Below are positions 57,001 to 64,000 of a stretch of DNA of 64,000 nt, piece after piece. The notes under the pieces are model-generated. The model made no database searches and was not told where the DNA came from. It saw nothing but the letters and a program-made list of their open reading frames with translations. Source of the DNA: Saccharum officinarum (lineage: Eukaryota; Streptophyta; Magnoliopsida; Poales; Poaceae); contig CM036160.1 of assembly GCA_020631735.1 (NCBI GenBank), forward strand, positions 114,000,680 through 114,064,679. Reading direction: 5' to 3'. Each line of letters opens with the position of its first letter. The stretch's first letter is position 1. A program made the position numbers and the translations under genes.

Positions 57001-59700
57001 TTAAAATCTAAAAACAAAACAAAGAAGTTTCCTTCCAAAAAAAATTCCTTCCGAGGCATTAAAAAAAAGAACGACGAGAAGAAACTGCCCCTGACGTCTC
57101 TGCCTGCGTGCTGGTGCGATCCTACCGGCCGCCGCTACCGCTGCACGCCGCCTGCCCGTGCTGCAGCCTCGCCGTCGCGGCCGGCCAAGACGTAGAGGAA
57201 CGCCGCCGGAGCCCCGCACGTTCCGATCCTGCCGGCAGGAAAGATGAGCGCACCTGGACCTTGGACACATCTTCAACTTCCCGAGGTCTGTTCGTTCATC
57301 CATGGCCCCTCTTGCCTACAGTTTGTTCCTCAAAAGGGTCGATCCGCGACCTTTTTGGATTGCAGCATGTCCCATCCAGAATCAGTTAATCCGTCATGGG
57401 GTCTAACAAAAATGGTTAACTAGTGTTTTTGGAAGCTCAAAGATGGAATTTGAAATTCAATTCAGCCTCAACCCTAAAAATTTTCTAAGTCTGAAAATAT
57501 AATGACAATGCTATTTTGACAAATTAATTCTAGAAAATCTAGTTAAACACTAGTGCTATATTTTTATTTAGTGGTTTGCATCAAACCGAGTACGTTGTGA
57601 CGATGTGATGGTTAGTATTGTTAGAGCTTGTTTTAGCTATTAATTAAATGTGTTTAATACCTAGAATACCATAATCCTGGCCGTCGGGCCCTTCTAGCCG
57701 CGGTCACCGCGTGCGCAAGCATTGCTGATGCTGAGCTCAAGCCGTGGCCGGGCTGTTGCCGCTGGCCAGTTCGCGCGCCGGGTCGTTGCCGCGCAGCGGC
57801 CTTGATCTCGCGTTAGCCGGCCCAACTAGCTGCGGTCTGGTCCTGTTATTGCTGTGTGCGCACGTCACCCTCTGGCCGCCGAGCCGCGCGTGGAGCCGAG
57901 CCGAGGCTACAGCCATCGTTGCTTTGTCAACGTGGTAGTCGCTCCGCCCTTCGATTCACCTACCACGGGCATGTGCCACTGCCCGCCACATCAAGGTCGC
58001 CCGACCCCGGTCTCAGTAGTGATGGCGACACCTCCCTGCCTCGCCTGGCTCCCCCGCTAGCCGCCATCGGTGAGCCCCGCTCGGGTTTGGCCGCTTCAGT
58101 TCAAGCAAGTTGCGCCAAACCTCCCTGACTCGTCATCTGTGCGCACTTGTTCGGGCTGTCGTCATCGACCGGTGTCCGCCTCGAGGCGTCGTCGCGCGCA
58201 GGGCGTCGGGGACCGGCTCAGTGAGAAGGTAGGATTGTAACACCCCTAATGTTATGTATGGCCATTAGCACTAAACATAGAATTATTAACTTGCTAATAA
58301 TTAATTATAGCAATATTAACGTAGAAAGGAACAAACTTGATTTTTGTGAAAACGATAAACTAAGGTCATGTATGTGAAAATGTTTAATTTATCAAACACC
58401 CTATGTATAAACCTTAAGTCATGGTTTGGGGACTTACCGCGCCCCGGCTAAATGTAGTTGTGCACGCTCCGTATTCCTATCGTTGCGGGAGTTAATGCAC
58501 TTGCTTGTTGTTCCTTATGCGATGCTTTTAGGTGCGTTAATTTAACCATGCATGTACTTTATTTTAGTGTTTGTTGTAGCTGCTTAGCAAAAAGAATTAA
58601 CAATTGTTATATAAATATACTTATTTAATGGTATTTATGTTTGTAAAAGAAAGAAATAAAAGAAAAATGGAAAATATAAAACTCACGCACGCCAACACCA
58701 CAAGCCACACACGCACACACCCAAGCTGCCCACGCGCATGTCTGGTGCTGGTGCACGCAGCCCCTGCCATCCAATTTGACCGAGAAAGAGAGGGAGTGAG
58801 GGAGAGGGAGCAATATTCTTGTGAGTTCGTAAATGGAGGCCATCTCCACCTACACGTAACGACAGGAAATGACGTTGCTGACCAGCTGCATGCGCCCGCC
58901 TCCCACGCTGCAGGAAGAGCGAAATGTCATGGCCACTCACGTCCCTGCCTTGCCCCTGCGGTCATGGTCCGCGAGTCCACTCTCTTTGGTCAAGCGAGGT
59001 GTGCCTCCCAAGTCAAGAACCGTCTAACACGCTCCTGAATGGAGCACGGAATGAAAGCAATGCACGAAGACGCGACTTGCATTGTTCATCTTATTGCAGT
59101 TGCTCGCTAAAGCTATCCCACCATAGCTCTGTAGCTTAGATATTGTATAACGGTGGTTAGCTCAACCCGTCCAACACTGCAATGCCTAACTTTTGTGTAA
59201 TTATTTATTGCTACGAGTATAGTAGCATATCATAGGCAGGAGTAGATAGACAAGCAGGGACTAGTTTTTCCATGATGGCCTTCAGGTAGAGTATTACTGT
59301 AGTTACCGTACTGGTACGTATGAAGTCCCATCTCCGTTGTGTGTCGCAGACCATTCCTTTTCTTAAGAAGTGACGAGATGCGACCTGTTCATCTTGTCTA
59401 CTAGCTTTGCTATGGGCATGTTTGGTTCAAACCTAGAGCAAACTTGTTTGCAAATTTTAATGAGAGCTTCCGGTAGCCGAGCAGTGTGCGTGCTCTTTAC
59501 AGCACCAGCAGCCGTGCATCCGTGTAGCCTTGTGCACTCTTTAAGACCAGTAGCAGCTCAGCCATCCAAGCTATACCCTTTCTTCCTAATCTCCAACCAC
59601 GCTCAGCGCCCGGCGTCTGCCCCAGCGCCGCCCCTGCCTCGGCGTTCGCGCTTTGCAGCCCGGCACTTCATGATGCCGCGCCACCATTGCACACCGGCAA
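57001..59700. other. Mostly unrecognised sequence
   Basis: GC-rich islands at 57080-57300 and 57680-58230, and a frame of 144 codons at 58604-59038, give no recognisable protein. ATTGTAACACCCCTAATG at about 58234 resembles the start of some grass Gypsy LTRs but no partner was found. I see no tRNA or rRNA. Possibly transposon-derived. Confidence 0.35.
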
Positions 59701-59874
59701 ATTGATGTCTGTCATCACTTCATTAGAGATCATCAACAAAAAGGTGACATTGCTATTAAAAGTGTGGGCACCGAAGATCAACTAGCCGATCTATTCACCA
59801 AGCCACTTGATGAGAAGAGATTTCACAAGCTCAAGAATGAGTTGAACATACTTAACTTCTCTAATATGAGTTGA
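59701..59874 (+). pseudogene. pol: Copia RNase H C-terminal fragment
   Basis: Open frame from the truncation point to TGA (59872-59874), reading IDVCHHFIRDHQQKGDIAIK and then ADLFTKPLDEKRFHKLKNEL. This is the same Pol tail as KHIDIRHHF...ADIFTKPLD in the full Sirevirus. The rest of Gag-Pol is missing. Confidence 0.9.
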
Positions 59875-61000
59875 TGCACCCCATATATGACATGCCTCTC
59901 CTCCAAGACAAAGCAAGGTACAATTAGTTAACATGCCATACATTCTATGCTAAGGACTTGTTTAGTGCATCTAGTCATGATATACATGTTCTAGGCTCAT
60001 TCATGGAAATCAAATGATTTTAAAATTTATATGGTGCCACTATTGTTTCTTTATCTTGTATGATCTAGTGGTAGCATATAACTTGTTTGAGAATTTGTGA
60101 TCCTAAGTATTTGATCTAGATAACTTGTTTAAGTATTTGCTTCAACATGGTGCATGATAACCCTTCTAGTGAGGTGTGAAGAAGCTTGCCCTTGGATCAA
60201 ACCGAAGCATTTCACTTATGCAAGCAATCTAGGTTGAACCACAAACTTGACCCTCACCCCATAATTCAACATGATAATCTATCTAAAATTTGCTCCTTGT
60301 GGTCATGGGTGCCAAAAGGGGGAGAAATGTTATTCACAAAGATAGAACTCAAAGGGGGAGAAGCACAAATGAGAAAAAATAATAAAAGAGAGGGATCAAC
60401 TAAAATTTTGAGCACACAAGTAGGGGGAGCAAGCTCTTAAGCATGATTGTTGCATTTTCGTGTGCACATCATATGTTTGTTGCATTATAATGCATTCTTT
60501 TCTCTAATACCTTGCTTGTGTGGTGATTTGCTAATGTACAATTGAATAATGTATTGAAGTACTAGCATGTATAGGTGTTAGCTAGATATGTACTTATTCT
60601 TGTTTCTCTAGCTTCACTAGAATTCTTATATTGTTGATCTCACCGGATTTCTAGTGTTTGCAAGTTCTTATTCTTTGGTGCTTTCCAAGTGGTATTTAGC
60701 TACACAAGGTGTTAAGATGATGTTTATCGCTACTCCGATGGTATCACGCTTCAAATATCTATAATCTTAACACTTAGCACCTATTGGTAGTCAATGCTCC
60801 TATGCTTGCCTATCTAAACATGTATGCTTCCTAAATCCAAACATATAACATACATATAGGGGGAGCCATTGCTATCAACTTGAATTCATGATCACTTGTC
60901 CATACTTCTTACACATGGTAACATATTTGGGCGATGTCACATTAAGTCAATCAAAATTTTATCATAATATCTTTGTGAAAGGTTTGTCACCAATTATCAA

Positions 61001-61012
61001 CAAGGGGGAGAT
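61001..61012 (+). other. Polypurine tract of the truncated Sirevirus
   Basis: CAAGGGGGAGAT directly before the LTR start TGAAAGTCC. Confidence 0.8.
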
Positions 61013-62947
61013 TGAAAGTCCTATGTTTGGTGTTGGTAATTAGTGACAATACCTAGTAGCTAGTACTAACCACATAGCAAAGACATGTGTGTAGCTATGA
61101 TGTGGTTGGTGCAACGACATGGTGAAGCAAGGATCAAGCAATGGTGATGTGATCAAGTACTTGCCATGATGGAGTTGGATGAAGGTGCAAAGCCAAATCA
61201 TGGAGCTCAAGGCAAAGGTATATGATAGGGTTTTTCATTTTGTATCCAAGACACCATAGAGGGTGTGGATGGCTTAGAATCGATAGCTGTACTATAAAGA
61301 GGGAAATTTCTGGAGCTATTGATCACTTAAGTGCTACTAGGTCATCATCTTGAGCATATGCATTAGGATCTAGTAGAGAGCTAACGTAACACCTTGAAAA
61401 TGATTGTGAAAATGTTAACACACATGCGTATGGTGATGTACACTTGGTGGTGTTAGCACATTTACGAAGACGGTGGAGTTTGAGCGGTAGAGGAGGGTTT
61501 GTGGTCCTTTACGCCGGAAGTGGAAAGAAGTAGCGAAGTCGCGGAAGTGTTTCATACTGAAAAGAACGCATCAGATGCGCCGTTCGGTAGCGTCGGATGC
61601 TGGCCTGGCGTCTGACGCCTAACTCTAGCTTGTGGAGCGCTGGCGGTCGTGCATCAAACGCGCTGACGGTGGAACGTCGGACGCGTGACTTCATCGTCTA
61701 TTGTGAGTGGCGTCAGTAGCGTTGCAAGCCCCGACGATGACAGACACGGAGCGACGTCTGATGCCCACTCGATGGACGCGTCTCTTGGTCGATTGCCTGT
61801 TTCTGGAGCTCTCTGAATTGTGTCTGTTGGACGTCGGATGCGGAGGCTAGGGAGGCGTCGGACACGTCTGTTGCACGCAAGCAGACCATTGGAAGTTCGA
61901 AGAAGCAGGACACATGGCAGCATCTTGTGCGTCGGACGCAGCAGCGCGCGTTTGTTGGGTAGGCATCAGACGCGTCTGATGACCTCAACCAGCCTCCAAC
62001 GGCTACCCCTTGAGTGTTTTGTTATAAATTGAAGAAGGGTGGGTTTGGGGGCAAGAAGAAGAAGAAGAAAAAACTCTTGAACTTCTGAGCTATTGAGGCA
62101 TACTTTGAGCTGAGAACTTCCCCTCCACTCATATCCTTACTTGATTGCCTAATCAAAGTGAGATTGAGTGATTTCAAGTGTATTTGGTCGTGAGTTTGCA
62201 TCTAGTTGACACTTGGGTGTTCTTTTGCTGCGGGATTCTTGTTTCTCTTGGTGGTTGCCGCCACCTAGATGGCTTGGAGCAGCGGTGGAGATCCGGCACG
62301 TGTTGGTGATTATTCGTGGCTGGCTCCGGTGAGATTGTTGTGGTTCCCCGATGGAGCGCCGAATTCCAACTCTAGTGCATTGCTCGTGTTGGAACTTCTC
62401 ATCATTTGGTAGGTTCTTGTGGCGCCTTTTGATAGACTTGGTGTGTGATACCGATTAGCCACCGAACTACGTGGTGTAGGGGGACACAACGGGGACTAGC
62501 GCGACGGCAAGCACGTGAACCTCGGGATAAATTATGTGTCTCAATTGTGTTTGATCAATTGGATTTCATCCCGGTGATTGGTTACTTCATTGGCTATCTT
62601 GGGATTCACTTTGGTTGGCTCAATCATCGCCCCTCGGTATAACATTCCAAATCTCCTCTTGCACTTACCTTGTTATCTTCTTGTTTAGCTTGTTGTTGCT
62701 CTTGTTTAGTTGCTAGCTTGTGTAGTTTTAGTTGTAGTAGCTTTGTAGCTTTGCTAGCTTGCGGTTTGTCTTATGGCGGTTGTGTGAACCAAACTAAAAT
62801 TGTTAATTGGATAGGTGACTTGTATCACCCCTTTAGGCTAGACAAAACTCGTATCTCACCGTTTGTGTTACTAATTAAATTATTTAAATGATCTTTGTAG
62901 AAAGTTTTATTAGGCTATTTACCTTCCTCTGGCCATAAGACCTTTCA
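61013..62947 (+). repeat. 3' LTR of the truncated Sirevirus
   Basis: 1935 bp, starts TGAAAGTCCTATG and ends AAGACCTTTCA. A GTCGGACGCG / CAGACGCGTCTG palindrome cluster (61560-61985, for example ATCAGACGCGTCTGAT near 61966) corresponds to the CCGGACGCG cluster of the other LTRs with one base changed. Confidence 0.85.
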
Positions 62948-64000
62948 GAGATGCCCAGCTCATGCAAACTCCTCTTGCCGGCCTGTCTCTGGGGAAACGA
63001 AAATGAATCGCGTTTCCCCACGGCCTGGCTCGTGCGGGCACGTGCTGCCTCCGCTCGTGACTCGCTGCGGTGTGCCAGAGCTCAGATATCTGTCCAACCA
63101 AACAGCAGCTCCTACTTTCAGCTGCACGCAACCAAACGTTGAAGCTTGCATGGCGTGAGCCTGGCTCCCGGCGGCCTGCATCCGAGATACAAGGCAGGCT
63201 ACCAGGAGGAGAGAACCAAACACGCTAGAATTGTTGCTGACGAGCTGTGTATCTACCCAGTTTTTTTTTTTTGAAAAAAAACCTGCCTAAAAAGAAAAAC
63301 GGCCCCGCGCCGCGGCCGTCGCCCCGGTCCTCTCCGCCGCCCCGGACCGCTCGACCTCCGGTGCATCCGAGCCCGGTCCTCTCCGCCGCCCCGGCCTGCC
63401 CTCCGCGCAGCGGCCTCGCGGCCACACCGGACGGTCCTCCGCGCCACATGGTTTGCGCGGCTCCTCGCCCTCGCGCAACCCTGCAGCACCCACGCCCGCG
63501 CCTCCGCCCTCTCCCTCGCACAGCAACTGCACCAGCGCCGTCCGGCTGGAACCTCACCAGGAGACTCCCTCGCGCGGCACCTCGCTCTCACGCACCCCGC
63601 AGCAGCAACGCCTGCGCCTACGGCCCTCTCCCTTGCACGGAAGCTGCACCAGCGCCGTCCCCCAGGACCAGGAGCCTCAACCGGAGGTATGCTGTGCCTT
63701 CTGTCTTTTTATTTTGTCATTTTTTGGAAACGATGTGGATCCAATGTATATTCAGTTAGATGCCAATAGCAATTATATACAATGGAGTAGCAATTATATG
63801 GAGTCTCGATTAATAATACCAATTGTATATTTCCTCTTCTATGGTTTGTGCAAGGCAATTGATGAATCTCAATTTACAAATAATTAGGCCTGCTCTCCGT
63901 GTTTTGCTCTGGTAGGTTATTTTGCTCTTGCCAATTTGCCATGTATAGTGCTAAAATATGCAATCATTTCCTCTTATATATATATGGACACCGATTTTCT
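62948..64000. other. Right-hand flank, no recognised gene
   Basis: Contains a GC-rich, Pro/Ala/Arg-coding stretch (63300-63680) with long overlapping frames on both strands, a by-product of composition, and a possible first exon or leader ending near AACCGGAG/GTATGC (63685). The gene it might belong to would lie beyond the window. Confidence 0.35.

Larger units (their letters stand above)
59701..62947 (+). mobile_element. 5'-truncated Sirevirus (Pol tail, PPT region, 3' LTR)
   Basis: Plus-strand element cut off sharply at 59701, immediately after GCACACCGGCAA of unrelated GC-rich sequence. It retains the RNase H tail, about 1.1 kb of untranslated region and one LTR. Repeated polypurine-like tracts with GGGGGAG occur near 60320, 60356, 60423, 60860 and 61004. 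It differs in LTR sequence from the 10-24 kb element and the solo LTR, so three Sirevirus families are represented in the window. Confidence 0.85.

Noticed and set aside
58234..58260. TGTAACACCCC-like start of a Gypsy LTR
   Set aside because: No second LTR, primer-binding site or coding region of a Gypsy element found; a short coincidence cannot be excluded.
63247..63887. Pro/Arg/Ala-rich frames near the right edge
   Set aside because: Both strands are open because of GC-rich simple composition; no recognisable domain. Could be a 5' leader of a gene beyond the window.
1..64000. tRNA, rRNA, CRISPR arrays or bacterial operons
   Set aside because: None seen. The regular GC-rich repeats belong to Sirevirus palindromes, not to arrays with unique spacers.

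Overview
This is nuclear plant DNA, most likely from a panicoid grass of the sorghum, sugarcane or maize group. I infer this from the intron-containing plant genes, GC-rich coding exons in AT-rich surroundings, Sirevirus-type Copia retrotransposons with CCGGACGCG-rich palindromes, and many grass MITEs. Species cannot be fixed from the sequence alone. No bacterial, phage or CRISPR content was seen.

Layout. (1) 1-1407 is intergenic with one MITE. (2) About 1408-9270 (copy A) and 9271-31684 (copy B) are a head-to-tail tandem duplication of a ~7.9 kb unit. Each unit carries, on the minus strand, a carboxylesterase (CXE) gene with a retroelement-derived C-terminal extension, a stray exon of the proteasome subunit RPN1, and exon 1 of an alpha-1,4-fucosyltransferase (FUT13-like). 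Copy B later gained a 13.4 kb Sirevirus in its CXE coding region, a ~0.9 kb foldback MITE and a 263 bp tandem repeat. (3) 31983-33679 is an intact SNF12/SWP73 subunit gene of the SWI/SNF remodeller, head-to-head with the copy-B fucosyltransferase exon. (4) 33680-37600 is intergenic with MITEs. (5) 37600-38657 is a second CXE paralogue with a frameshift. (6) 39662-42894 is an intact five-exon gamma carbonic anhydrase gene (mitochondrial complex I). (7) 43240-46390 is a foldback element split by a Sirevirus solo LTR. (8) 46448-48478 is a cluster of Stowaway and Tourist MITEs. (9) 49008-50075 is a third CXE paralogue with a nonsense codon and a hAT-like insertion just upstream. (10) 51800-57000 is Helitron territory: exons of a Helitron-type accessory protein, 3' hairpins, and one non-autonomous Helitron with both ends. 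(11) 59701-62947 is the 3' part of another Sirevirus (RNase H tail, repeated polypurine tracts, complete LTR). The rest is mostly unrecognised sequence.

Only SNF12 and the gamma carbonic anhydrase look like intact, ordinary genes. All four CXE copies are broken, each by a different lesion. The window is best read as a local CXE family decaying under tandem duplication and transposon insertion. The main features of interest are the precise order of events that can be read off the nested insertions, the chimeric CXE, the large third ORF of the Sirevirus, and the captured RPN1 and orphan FUT13 exons. I did not find a new multi-gene system.
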